A model generated the notes under the pieces. The model was not told where the DNA came from and made no database searches. It was given only the letters and a program-made list of their open reading frames with translations. From the NCBI GenBank assembly GCA_964396185.1, contig CAYNEI010000059.1:1-13905 (forward strand): a stretch of DNA of 13,905 nucleotides, in the 5' to 3' direction. The position numbers were made by a program, and so were the translations under genes. Shown one piece after another: positions 1 through 7,235 of this stretch (position 1 is the first letter of the stretch; each line of letters begins with the position of its first letter). This DNA comes from CAYNEI01 sp964396185 (GTDB lineage: Archaea; Thermoplasmatota; SW-10-69-26).

Positions 1-3
1 AAG

Positions 4-76
4 TGGGACGGGCCGGACTTGAACCGGCGACCTCTCGATCTTCAGTCGAGCGTTCTCCCAACTGAACTACCGTCCC
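4..76 (-). tRNA. tRNA-Phe (anticodon GAA)
   Basis: Read on the minus strand this folds as a complete cloverleaf: acceptor stem GGGACGG/CCGTCCC, D stem GTTC/GAAC, anticodon stem CTCGA/TCGAG with a seven-base loop CTGAAGA, five-base variable region AGGTC, and T stem GCCGG/CCGGC closing the loop TTCAAGT. The anticodon GAA decodes Phe codons. The discriminator base is A. No CCA is encoded at the 3' end, since the next bases on this strand are CTT. There is no intron in the anticodon loop. It lies on the same strand as gatD-gatE but is separated from gatE by about 290 bases and has its own promoter-like box. Confidence 0.97.
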
Positions 77-110
77 AACTTGGGCGTGGTGGCGGGATGG
101 GGGCCTGGTG

Positions 111-123
111 CAAATAGGTTTCG
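111..123 (-). promoter_or_regulatory. Likely BRE/TATA promoter of tRNA-Phe
   Basis: On the minus strand the sequence reads CGAAACCTATTTG, a purine-rich BRE-like stretch followed by an A/T-rich TATA-like box in otherwise very GC-rich DNA. Its centre is about 38 bases upstream of the mature tRNA 5' end. That fits an archaeal start site about 26 bases downstream of the box with a short 5' leader removed by RNase P. The call rests on composition and spacing only. Confidence 0.45.
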
Positions 124-158
124 AGCTTGAGGCTCCTCTTCGAGCTCAAGACTCCTCT
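121..158. repeat. Two tandem 19-bp imperfect repeats
   Basis: Bases 121-139 (TCGAGCTTGAGGCTCCTCT) and 140-158 (TCGAGCTCAAGACTCCTCT) match at 16 of 19 positions and lie head to tail. The pair also contains an inverted element: CTTGAG at 126-131 pairs with CTCAAG at 145-150, extended by CTC/GAG past one bulged base. On the minus strand the repeats sit directly upstream of the tRNA-Phe TATA-like box. They may be a regulator site, a hairpin or a simple duplication. Confidence 0.6.
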
Positions 159-201
159 CGCGAACAGCGTACTGTACCGTTGGGAACGTTCAGGGAACTG
201 A

Positions 202-216
202 CGAGAACACTTATGA
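202..216 (+). promoter_or_regulatory. Possible TATA promoter for a small gene
   Basis: CGAGAACACTTATGA resembles a BRE plus a weak TATA box (ACTTATGA). A start about 25 bases downstream would be near base 237, just before the AGGTG at 241-245 and the ATG at 253. The box is weak and the call depends on the small open frame being real. Confidence 0.25.
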
Positions 217-252
217 GGCGGTCGCGCAGAAGGTTACCATAGGTGCGACACG

Positions 253-336
253 ATGAGCCTCGGTGAAGCGATCATGGCGACGGTTCGACGCCGCCGCCTC
301 ATCAACGCGCTGCTCGACCGCGAGGACGACGAGTGA
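253..336 (+). CDS. Possible 27-aa small protein, unknown function
   Basis: An ATG opens a 27-codon frame ending in TGA. The peptide starts MSLGEAIMATV, has four consecutive Arg (residues 12-15) and ends in an acidic tail DREDDE. It could form one amphipathic helix with a basic centre and an acidic end. Support: a Shine-Dalgarno-like AGGTG at 241-245, seven bases from the ATG; a weak TATA-like box near 209-216 at a sensible distance; and a position in a gap between genes on the opposite strand. Against it: the frame is very short, and chance open frames are common at this GC content. I recognise no family. Confidence 0.3.
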   Translation: MSLGEAIMATVRRRRLINALLDREDDE

Positions 337-351
337 GCGCGCTGCCTCAAG

Positions 352-369
352 ACCCCTGAGATCCGGGGT
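352..369. terminator. Hairpin at the 3' end of gatE
   Basis: ACCCC (352-356) pairs with GGGGT (365-369) around an eight-base loop. It begins within the gatE stop codon on the minus strand and lies 16 bases beyond the stop of the possible small gene on the plus strand. It could end or protect both transcripts. No T-run follows on either strand, so this is at best a weak or RNA-stabilising structure. Confidence 0.3.
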
Positions 370-2234
370 TAGAGGCGTTGCTGGATCGCTTCGCGAACGA
401 GCCTGCTGATCGTCTCCCCGTCTGCTTTCCCCTTCAAACGGCCCATGGCCTCGCCCATGAGCGCGCCCATGGCCCCCATGCCGCGCTCTTCCACGAGCTC
501 GCTGTTCTCGTCCACGAGTCCCTCGACGATCTCCACGATCTCGGTCTCGTCGACGGTGCCGAAGTCCTTCTCCTCCAGCACCTGCTGCACACTCCAGCCC
601 TCGGTGGCAGCCGTGGCGAGCACCTCGGGTACGGCTTCTTTCGCGAACCGCTCGTCTGCCAGCGCGCTCAGGGTGTCGAGCACCAGAGCGTCGGAGACCT
701 CGACATCGTGCTCCTTCTCGACCTCCGGGCGCGTCTGCAGGAGCACGCGGGCGGCCTCGCGCGCCAGTCCAGTGGCTTCGACGAGATCGTCGAAGAGCTG
801 GGCCTCCTGGCCACGGGCGATGGTGGTGGCCATCTCCTCGGGCAGGCCATGCTCGTCCTGATAGCGCTGTGCGCGCTCGTCGGGCATCTCGGGCAGATCG
901 GCGCGAATCTCGTCGAGCCGCGCGCTGTCGATGGGGGTCGGCGGCACATCGGTCTCCGGGTACATGCGCGCGCCACCCGGGAGCGGGCGCAGGTAGCGGC
1001 TGCGCCCATCCTCCAAGCCCTCGCGGGTCTCCTCGGGCACGCCGTCGAAGGCGAGGTGCGCCCGCTCCAAGGCCGCCTCGAGGGCGCGCCGGGCCACGTC
1101 GGCCTCCGCGGCGACCAGGCAGCAGGCATCCTCTCCTGGGGACGTTCCGAGGGCGTTGTGGACGGCGGCCACCTCGTCTTCCGTGATGCCGTAGTCGGGC
1201 AGCTCGTCGGTGTGGAAGAGCCCGCTTGCGCCCTGGCTGCGCGCGTAGCCGGCCAGCTCCCAGCCGAGCCGATGGGTGTCCTGCTTGGTGCCGAGCAGCC
1301 CGTGGAACCCTGGAAGGGCCAGCGCCCAGATCGCTCCTCCTTGATCGAGCACGCCGCGCAGGACCTTGCTCTTCGTCTCCGCCAAGGTCGCGGTGACGTC
1401 GGCTGGAGCGTCGGGCAGATCGTGCTTGTCGGTGGCCTGCTCGAGCTGCTCGGCCAACTCGACCAGGAACTCCTGGCGCTCCTGCTCCATCTCGACCACG
1501 GTGGGCAGCAGGTCCAGGTCCTGGACGCCCTTGATCTCCACGCGCGCGCCAGCAGGCGTGCTGATGTTGACGTCCTGGCGGATCGTGCCGAGCCCGCGCT
1601 TGGCCTTGCCCGTAGCGCGCAGCATCTGGCCGATGGTCAAGGCGGCTTCCTTGACGTGCTCGCCGGAGTGGAGCACAGGGGCAGTGGCGATCTCGATGAG
1701 CGGGATGCCGAGGCGGTCGAGGCGGTAGTGGGCCTCGTGGGTGCCCCGGGAGACGATGCGGGCGGCATCCTCCTCGAGGGCCATGGCTTCCAAGCCCACC
1801 GGGCCCTGGCTGGTCTCGATTTGGCCGCCGAGGCTGACCAGGGCGGTGCGCTGGAAGCCCGTGGTGTTGGAGCCGTCGATGACGATCTTGCGCATGGTGT
1901 GCACCTCGTCGGCGGTGCGCGCGTCGGTCATGACCGCGATGGTGAGGGCGACGTCCAGGGCGTCCGGGTTGAGACCGTGGGGGGGTTCCTCGTCGGCCTC
2001 GACCAGGCAGCTCGTCTCGTGGCTGGCTTCGTAGAGGAAGTTGCGGCCCTTGCGCGCCTCGGCCACGGCGGCCCGGTCGACCTCGCCCAGCTCGCTCTGG
2101 GTGGGCCGCAGGGTCCGCCGGATCTCGAGGTCGATGGCCTCGTCCAGCTCGGTCGGGCAGCGGCAGAAGAGCTTGCCCGTGTCGAGTTGTTGGTGGATCT
2201 CGAGCCCGCACTTGACCGGGTGCTCGTCCGCCAT
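369..2234 (-). CDS. gatE: Glu-tRNA(Gln) amidotransferase subunit E
   Basis: GatE is the tRNA-binding kinase/transamidase subunit of the archaeal GatDE complex. It phosphorylates the Glu of Glu-tRNA(Gln) with ATP and transfers ammonia from GatD to make Gln-tRNA(Gln) in the cytoplasm. The 621 residues have full family length. The start LEIHQQLDTGKLFCRCP (11-27, with Cys24 and Cys26) and GTIRQDVNIS (216-225) are GatB/GatE signatures. A GAD-type insert occupies roughly 280-410, specific to GatE and absent from GatB. YPETDVPP is at 425-432, followed by a helical YqeY-like tail (about 480-621) ending near the MGEAMGRLKGKADGETISRLV block. The ATG overlaps the gatD stop (TGATG). A GGAGGTGA Shine-Dalgarno at 2241-2248, inside the gatD end, lies six bases upstream. 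It is translationally coupled to gatD and nothing looks broken. Confidence 0.97.
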   Translation of the reverse strand: MADEHPVKCGLEIHQQLDTGKLFCRCPTELDEAIDLEIRRTLRPTQSELGEVDRAAVAEARKGRNFLYEASHETSCLVEADEEPPHGLNPDALDVALTIAVMTDARTADEVHTMRKIVIDGSNTTGFQRTALVSLGGQIETSQGPVGLEAMALEEDAARIVSRGTHEAHYRLDRLGIPLIEIATAPVLHSGEHVKEAALTIGQMLRATGKAKRGLGTIRQDVNISTPAGARVEIKGVQDLDLLPTVVEMEQERQEFLVELAEQLEQATDKHDLPDAPADVTATLAETKSKVLRGVLDQGGAIWALALPGFHGLLGTKQDTHRLGWELAGYARSQGASGLFHTDELPDYGITEDEVAAVHNALGTSPGEDACCLVAAEADVARRALEAALERAHLAFDGVPEETREGLEDGRSRYLRPLPGGARMYPETDVPPTPIDSARLDEIRADLPEMPDERAQRYQDEHGLPEEMATTIARGQEAQLFDDLVEATGLAREAARVLLQTRPEVEKEHDVEVSDALVLDTLSALADERFAKEAVPEVLATAATEGWSVQQVLEEKDFGTVDETEIVEIVEGLVDENSELVEERGMGAMGALMGEAMGRLKGKADGETISRLVREAIQQRL

Positions 2235-3553
2235 CAGCGCTCACCTCCATCGGTGGAGGGGTAGTGGAAGGAGCTTCTGGGAGCCAGCTCCCGGGCTTGC
2301 GTGGCCTGGAAGAGCTCCATGGCGCGCTCGCGATCACCCTCGGCGGTCCCGAGCGCCCAGCAGAGCTTGGCGTAGGCCGTCTCCGGGAGCATGTCCTCGG
2401 CCTCCAGGCACCCGGCTCGCACCAACTCGCGGCCGGTCTCGTAGACGCGCAGGTTCGTGCGGCCGTTGAGGCACTGGCTGGCCACCGCGATGAGCGCGCC
2501 TTCGTCGACGAGCTCCTCCACGACGGGGATGAGCCGTCGAGGGATATGGCCCAGGCCCGTGCCGGCGATCACGAGGCCGTCCCGGCATGCCGCGCGCAGC
2601 TCCTCCTCGCTGAGGCCGGGGTAGCTCCAGACCAGTCCAACCTCGTCGGAGAGCGTGCCGGTGCGCACCAGGCTCTCCCCGGCGGGCAGGGGCTCGCGCG
2701 TCCACTCGATGGCCTCGTCCGTCACGCGCCCGAGCGGCCGCTCGTTGATGGATTGGAAGGCATCCCTGCGGCTCGTGTGCATCTTGCGCACCCGGCCAGC
2801 GGGGTGGATCGTCCACGCCTCGTCGCCCATGCCCTCGTGCATGACCACGAGGACCTCTCCCGCCTCGGTCTCGGCAGCCACGCGCACTGCGCTGGTCAGG
2901 TTGGTGGCAGCATCCGAGCTGGGCCGGTCCGAGGAGCGCTGGGCACCGACGAGCACGACCGGGCCAGCCAGCTCGGTGAAGAGGAAGGAGAGGGCGGCGG
3001 CGGTGAAGCCGAGGGTGTCGGTGCCGTGGGTCACCACGACACCGCGGGCGCCGTCGTCGAAGGCTGCCTCGATGGCATCCGCCAGCTTCATCCAGTGCGC
3101 TGGGGTGAGATCCTCGCTGAACGCCTCGAAGACGACCTGTGGGACCAGACGCGCGTGCTCGAAGGCCTCGGGTACGGCGGCGGCGAGCTCCTCTGGCGTG
3201 GTCGCCGGGTAGACCGCGCCGGTTCGGTACTCGACGAAGCTCGCGATGGTCCCGCCGGTGCCGAGCAGGCCGACCTGCGGGAGGTCGCCAACCTCGTCTC
3301 CGAGTTGCGGCGTGACCGGCTCCTGTGGGTCGCGGGCCTCGAGCTGGGTGACCTCATCGTCCTCGCTGAGCCGGAGACCGAGGTTGTACCCGCTGTCCAA
3401 CTTGAGCACGAGGGTGTCCGGGGCCGAGAAGCTGTGCCGCGGCATGAGCACGCCCTCGTACATCCGCTCGCCACGTCGGACCTCGATCCGATCGCCTGCG
3501 GAGGCGCCGGCCTGCTCGACCAGGAGGTCGGCTGGGGAGCCGTTGGCTGTCAT
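2234..3553 (-). CDS. gatD: Glu-tRNA(Gln) amidotransferase subunit D (asparaginase-like)
   Basis: GatD is the glutaminase/asparaginase-like subunit that releases ammonia for GatE. An N-terminal small beta domain (about 1-80, including GDRIEVRRGERMYEGVLMPR) precedes a type I L-asparaginase fold. The catalytic residues are visible: Thr102 in GTGGTIAS (98-105), Thr178-Asp179 in THGTDT (175-180), and Lys257 in RVRKMHTSRRDAFQS. They correspond to the known Thr/Thr-Asp/Lys set of the family. The length of 439 residues is normal. The N-terminal domain separates GatD from free asparaginases, and the gatE partner immediately downstream confirms it. The ATG lies about 27-30 bases downstream of a TATA-like box, so the transcript is probably leaderless or nearly so. 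No Shine-Dalgarno is seen upstream. Confidence 0.96.
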   Translation of the reverse strand: MTANGSPADLLVEQAGASAGDRIEVRRGERMYEGVLMPRHSFSAPDTLVLKLDSGYNLGLRLSEDDEVTQLEARDPQEPVTPQLGDEVGDLPQVGLLGTGGTIASFVEYRTGAVYPATTPEELAAAVPEAFEHARLVPQVVFEAFSEDLTPAHWMKLADAIEAAFDDGARGVVVTHGTDTLGFTAAALSFLFTELAGPVVLVGAQRSSDRPSSDAATNLTSAVRVAAETEAGEVLVVMHEGMGDEAWTIHPAGRVRKMHTSRRDAFQSINERPLGRVTDEAIEWTREPLPAGESLVRTGTLSDEVGLVWSYPGLSEEELRAACRDGLVIAGTGLGHIPRRLIPVVEELVDEGALIAVASQCLNGRTNLRVYETGRELVRAGCLEAEDMLPETAYAKLCWALGTAEGDRERAMELFQATQARELAPRSSFHYPSTDGGER

Positions 3554-3579
3554 CTTGGGGCGCGCACAGGGCTGGGATG

Positions 3580-3592
3580 GTTAAGCTTGTTC
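3580..3592 (-). promoter_or_regulatory. Likely gatDE promoter (BRE/TATA)
   Basis: On the minus strand the sequence GGAACAAGCTTAACC combines a BRE-like GAACAA with a TATA-like GCTTAAC in GC-rich surroundings. The box centre is about 30 bases before the gatD ATG, which puts the predicted start within a few bases of the start codon. It lies in the 49-base gap between gatD and the upstream exported-protein gene, which argues that gatDE is a separate transcription unit. Confidence 0.5.
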
Positions 3593-3602
3593 CCCAGGCA
3601 CG

Positions 3603-5687
3603 TCACGGCAGGGGCAGGAACTCGAAGATGTCGAAGAAGTGCTCGACGTTGTGCGCGCCGTTGTCTCCGGAGACGCCGATCCCCACGCCATCGACACCTT
3701 GGACCCAGAAGGCTGCACCCGTGCTGCCGGGTCCGGAGAAGGTGTCGCTGCCCGAGGCGTCGACGAAGATCCCGGTCCCTCCGGGGAAGCGCATGTCGAG
3801 CGCCGCGAACCCGGTGCCGTACCCCTGTGCGAGCGGCCCGGCTTGGTACGTGTCGTTCCCAGTGGCGTCGAACAGGATGCCGAGGCTTGGTCCGATGCCG
3901 GCGCCCTGGGCGTAGCCCACGGTCCCGCCGCTGGCCTCGAGGGTCTGGAGGTAGGCGTCGTCGCCAGCGGCGTCGACGAGTAAGCCCGTGCCCTCGAGGT
4001 AGCCCGTGCCGGCGGTCCGGGCCGAGGCGAACGCGTTGCCGGGCTCCTCGGAGAACGCGCGTGCCACTGTCGTGTACCGGTCCTCCCCAGAGAGGTCGAG
4101 GAGCAGGCCTGTGGCGGGATCACGTAGGGAGCCGGCGGCTGAGCCCTGGCCGAAGGCCTCGACGCCTGCTGAGACCCCGCCGGTCCCCTCGACGTCGAGA
4201 ACGTAGGTGTCGTCGCCAGCGCCATCGAGGAGCAGCCCGACGGCGTCGAAATCCGCCGCGCCCTGGCCCGTGACCGAGCCCGAGGCACTGCCGTCTATGC
4301 TCGCGACCTGGGCCTCGATGGTGTACACGTCGGCGCCATTGGTGTCGAGCAGCACGCCGGTACCGGAGAAGAAGCCGGATCCCTGGGCGACCATGGTGAC
4401 GATGTTCCCGAGGGTGCGGGCCGTGTAGACGTCGTCGCCGCCAGCATCCGCAAGCACGCCGATGCTGGAAACCGAGCCCGTGCCCTGGGCCGAGAGCACC
4501 CGGGACCCGAAGGAGGCCTCACCGGGGTCGAAGATGTACGTGTACACATCATCCCCGGCGAGGTCGATGAGCGCACCGAGCCCGATGGTCCCGAGGCCCT
4601 GGGCCCCGAACCCACCGCCGGAGCCTTCGACGTGGTAGGTGTCGTTGCCGCCCAGATCCGCGAGCAGGCCGATGCCTCCCACGATACCCGTGCCTTGGTT
4701 GGCGTACCCGGAGCCCGTGTAGAGGTCGTCCCCACCAGCATCCAGCAGCAGGCCGATGCCGCGGCTGGCCGAGCCTTGGGTGTAGCTCTCGGGCGGCGCA
4801 TCGTAGATGTCAGGGGACGCCCCGAGGTCGATGGCGAGGCCGACGGGTCGCGCCTCGCCTTGGGCGCTGCCGGCCTCGTTGAGGTAGGTGTCGCACCCGC
4901 CGAGGTCCAGGCTGACCAGGTGCGTGTCGGTGTAGACGGTGTCCTGGCCGTCCAAGTCGAGGGCGATGAGCCCGTCGGCCAGCACCTGGGGTGGCGTGGG
5001 CTCACCGTCGCACGAGGCCGTGTTGGGCCCTAGGGGTGTCTCGCCACCCAGGTTGGCAAGGGCTGTGTCCGTTGCCTCGGCAAGCGTGGCCGCAGCCAAG
5101 GTCAGCTGATCCAAGTCGACCTCGTCGGTGAGCTCCGTCAGTCGCGGGTGGGGGACCCAGCGATGGAGCTCGTCGTCGTGGACGACGGGGTGCTGGAGCA
5201 GCGTGAGCGTCTCCGCGTCGAGCACAAGGCCGGAACCCGTGGCCTCGGCACGGATCGTCTCGGCCTGCCGGGCGCCGGCCAACAGCCAGGCCAGCGCGGA
5301 GCGCGTGTCGGCATCCAGGGTTGGCAGAGCGGCAGCAGAGGCATGGGGCCGGTCGAGCTGTGTGGTCCACCACGCGAGCTCTTCCTCGAGTGTACCCGGG
5401 GGTGAGAGCTCAGCAGCCGGGAGCCCTGGGATCGAGGCGGTCAGGGCTTCGGTCAGGGTCGTGGCTCGTTCGAGAGCAGACGGGTCCGGCAGGTCCATCG
5501 ACATCGGCGCCGAGGGGGGAGTCAAGGATGCCAGCTCGGCCCAAGGGGTGGGCTCGGCGGCCTCCCCTGGAAGGGGTTGCTGGGTACCGGCGGCCATGGG
5601 GAGCACGACCGGCGCGACCAAGAGGACGGCGGTGGTGATGATCACTAGCAACGACGCTCGACGACCTTGTGTTTCTCCTCCACGCAT
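3603..5687 (-). CDS. Exported xGDDTY-repeat protein (694 aa), unknown function
   Basis: I recognise no named family. A hydrophobic segment at about 12-33 (ASLLVIITTAVLLVAPVVLP) behind a basic start looks like a Sec signal peptide. Residues 35-225 form an Ala/Leu/Thr-rich helical region. From about 240 to 650 there are 13 copies of a short motif such as GGNDTY, AGDDVY or GGDDLY (at 246, 263, 289, 318, 346, 377, 416, 450, 490, 533, 574, 609 and 645). Each follows a hydrophobic GxGLLLD-type strand, and most are followed by a QG pair. Spacing varies from 26 to 43 residues. The Asp-rich turns resemble single RTX-type calcium sites and suggest a calcium-stabilised beta-solenoid; this is inference. 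The only cysteines, 226 and 265, could form a disulfide. There is no C-terminal membrane anchor. GGAGG at 5697-5701 lies nine bases before the ATG. A likely paralogue lies at 7232-9454. Confidence 0.85.
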   Translation of the reverse strand: MRGGETQGRRASLLVIITTAVLLVAPVVLPMAAGTQQPLPGEAAEPTPWAELASLTPPSAPMSMDLPDPSALERATTLTEALTASIPGLPAAELSPPGTLEEELAWWTTQLDRPHASAAALPTLDADTRSALAWLLAGARQAETIRAEATGSGLVLDAETLTLLQHPVVHDDELHRWVPHPRLTELTDEVDLDQLTLAAATLAEATDTALANLGGETPLGPNTASCDGEPTPPQVLADGLIALDLDGQDTVYTDTHLVSLDLGGCDTYLNEAGSAQGEARPVGLAIDLGASPDIYDAPPESYTQGSASRGIGLLLDAGGDDLYTGSGYANQGTGIVGGIGLLADLGGNDTYHVEGSGGGFGAQGLGTIGLGALIDLAGDDVYTYIFDPGEASFGSRVLSAQGTGSVSSIGVLADAGGDDVYTARTLGNIVTMVAQGSGFFSGTGVLLDTNGADVYTIEAQVASIDGSASGSVTGQGAADFDAVGLLLDGAGDDTYVLDVEGTGGVSAGVEAFGQGSAAGSLRDPATGLLLDLSGEDRYTTVARAFSEEPGNAFASARTAGTGYLEGTGLLVDAAGDDAYLQTLEASGGTVGYAQGAGIGPSLGILFDATGNDTYQAGPLAQGYGTGFAALDMRFPGGTGIFVDASGSDTFSGPGSTGAAFWVQGVDGVGIGVSGDNGAHNVEHFFDIFEFLPLP

Positions 5688-5727
5688 ACGACCCTGCCTC
5701 CGTGGTCATGTGTATCAAGCCCCCCAA

Positions 5728-5741
5728 GTATATTCGTTTCG
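5728..5741 (-). promoter_or_regulatory. Likely promoter of the 694-aa exported protein
   Basis: On the minus strand CGAAACGAATATACTT gives a BRE-like CGAAACG followed by a clear TATA-like AATATACTT. A start about 25 bases downstream falls near 5705, just ahead of the GGAGG Shine-Dalgarno at 5697-5701 and the ATG at 5687. This arrangement is coherent and indicates that the gene is transcribed separately from the propeller gene upstream. The remaining bases of the 117-base gap show nothing else recognisable. Confidence 0.6.
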
Positions 5742-5804
5742 TACATCGGGATGGTGGAGACTGAGGCCTTGGGCGAATCGAGTGTCCGCCGATGCCCTCG
5801 GGTC

Positions 5805-7235
5805 CTACCCCTCGTAAGACACGACCACCAAGTCGAACCAGTCCGAGCTCATGGACGACATCCCGATGTAGACCGAGTCCCCATCCGGTGCAACTTGGAG
5901 GGTCTCGCCGGAGAACGCAACCATCGAGTCCCAGGCACCGTCGGTGGTGGTCTGCCAGGTCTCCTCACCTGTGGCCGGGTCGAGGGCCCGGGTGATGATG
6001 CGCTGGACCGAGGAGGGGCCCATGGATTGGACCGCGAGGTAGACCGTCGACCCGTCGGGGGCGAGCTTGACGTCCCACGCGATCTCGTCGAGGCCGTACC
6101 CGCCGTCGAGGCGGTCCTCCCAGAGCAGATCCCCGTCGTCGGGGTCGAGCGCCACGGTCCAGGCGTCCTGGTTGCGCAGGTAGAGCCCGGCGGGCCGGTC
6201 CAGCGTCGTCCAGCTCCGCCCGGTCACCACGAGGGTCCCGCCGTCGGGTGAGATAGCCAACGCCGTGGCCTCGTCGGTGGCCCCCGCGGGCCCGTCGAGC
6301 ACGCGCTCCCACACCGTCGTACCGTCAGCGGCGGCCAGCGCTGCGACGCGGTAGTCCTCCGCCAGCGGCTCGCCGACGGAGCCGGCTACGTAGAGATGGG
6401 TCCCGTCGGGCGAGGGGGTGATCTCGACGCCGCCGACGGGTACGCTCCACAGCACCTGGCCGGTCGCGGGGTCCAGGCTCGCCGTGGTCGGCTCGCCGTC
6501 CGCGTCGGCACCGGTGACGACGAGCGCGGTGCCGTCCGGGGCCAGCTGGAGGTCGTCGCCCCCGACCTCGGCGCGCCAGAGAGCCTCGCCGGTGCTGGCC
6601 TGGTAGGCGCGGGTGTGCCCGGCGAAGACGCCGAGGCTGGCCTCCCAGGCGGTCACGTAGACCACGTCGCGAGCGGGGTCGGCGAGGACGCCGTAGGCCT
6701 GCCCCTCGCCGTGTTCCAGCACGGTCCAGAGGGGCTCTCCGGTGGCTGCGTCGATGGCACGGAGGAGGACACCGCAGTCGCCAGCGCAGTGCCCGATGCC
6801 GGCGGCGTAGACCGTGGCGCCGTCGGAGGAGACCGAGACGGCGTAGTAGGTGTCGTAGCTCTCGGTGCTGAAGCGTTCCAGCCATGTCCGCTCGCCCGTC
6901 GCCGCGTCGATGGCCATCGCCGGCGCGTCGTAGTCCCGAGGAGCCCCACCCCAGTCCCGGCCCACGGCGAAGATGGTACCGCCGTCCGGCGACACGGCAA
7001 GCGCGTTCGTGAAGTCGGCCTCGACATCGGTGTAGCTCGGCGTCGGGTGGTTGTACCGGCTCCTCCAGAGCTCCCGGCAGTGGACGACGGTGTCCCAGCC
7101 GGGGTCGGCCTCGCAGACGGGGTCGACAGCGCCGACGTCGGTGTCCACGCCGGCAGCCAGGGGGCCAAGGCTGGTGAGGGTGACGGTCACAAGGGCGAGC
7201 GTCACGATGGTGGCGATCGTTCTCTGGTGGTTCAT
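5805..7235 (-). CDS. Secreted PQQ-like seven-bladed beta-propeller protein
   Basis: An N-terminal hydrophobic segment (about 7-28, ending near PLAAG) looks like a Sec signal peptide. The remainder is a propeller with seven repeats of the PQQ-type docking motif A-x-D-x-x-T-G-x-x-x-W: AIDAATGERTW at 108, AIDAATGEPLW at 160, AYQASTGEALW at 210, SLDPATGQVLW at 253, ALAAADGTTVW at 299, ALDPDDGDLLW at 362 and ALDPATGEETW at 417. Strands of the type VSPDGxTIFAVG alternate with them. Cys41/Cys53 and Cys150/Cys154 may form disulfides. I see no extra domain of a quinoprotein dehydrogenase, so a scaffold or binding role is more likely than an enzyme; this is inference. Its ATG overlaps the stop of the upstream repeat protein (ATGA), with GAGGTGA just upstream, so the two are translationally coupled and probably act together. 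It has no membrane anchor. Confidence 0.88.
   Translation of the reverse strand: MNHQRTIATIVTLALVTVTLTSLGPLAAGVDTDVGAVDPVCEADPGWDTVVHCRELWRSRYNHPTPSYTDVEADFTNALAVSPDGGTIFAVGRDWGGAPRDYDAPAMAIDAATGERTWLERFSTESYDTYYAVSVSSDGATVYAAGIGHCAGDCGVLLRAIDAATGEPLWTVLEHGEGQAYGVLADPARDVVYVTAWEASLGVFAGHTRAYQASTGEALWRAEVGGDDLQLAPDGTALVVTGADADGEPTTASLDPATGQVLWSVPVGGVEITPSPDGTHLYVAGSVGEPLAEDYRVAALAAADGTTVWERVLDGPAGATDEATALAISPDGGTLVVTGRSWTTLDRPAGLYLRNQDAWTVALDPDDGDLLWEDRLDGGYGLDEIAWDVKLAPDGSTVYLAVQSMGPSSVQRIITRALDPATGEETWQTTTDGAWDSMVAFSGETLQVAPDGDSVYIGMSSMSSDWFDLVVVSYEG

Noticed and set aside
211..2337. 708-codon minus-strand frame and a 628-codon plus-strand frame (378-2264) over gatE
   Set aside because: Both are alternative frames of gatE with extreme Arg/Pro/His content and no family features; gatE itself is unambiguous.
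2264..4273. Very long plus-strand open frame opposite gatD and the 694-residue gene
   Set aside because: It runs antisense to genes with clear family motifs, has Arg/Pro/Gly-rich low-complexity translation, and arises from the third-position GC bias of the real genes.
5742..5870. 12-bp inverted repeat TACATCGGGATG (5742-5753) / CATCCCGATGTA (5859-5870)
   Set aside because: One arm lies in coding sequence of the propeller (YIGMSS region), the arms are over 100 bases apart, and a match of this length is expected by chance in a window of this size.
5805..7235. Quinoprotein (PQQ) alcohol or glucose dehydrogenase
   Set aside because: Only the propeller docking motifs are present. The protein is shorter than these enzymes and I see no cytochrome or catalytic cofactor-binding cysteine-pair signature in context.
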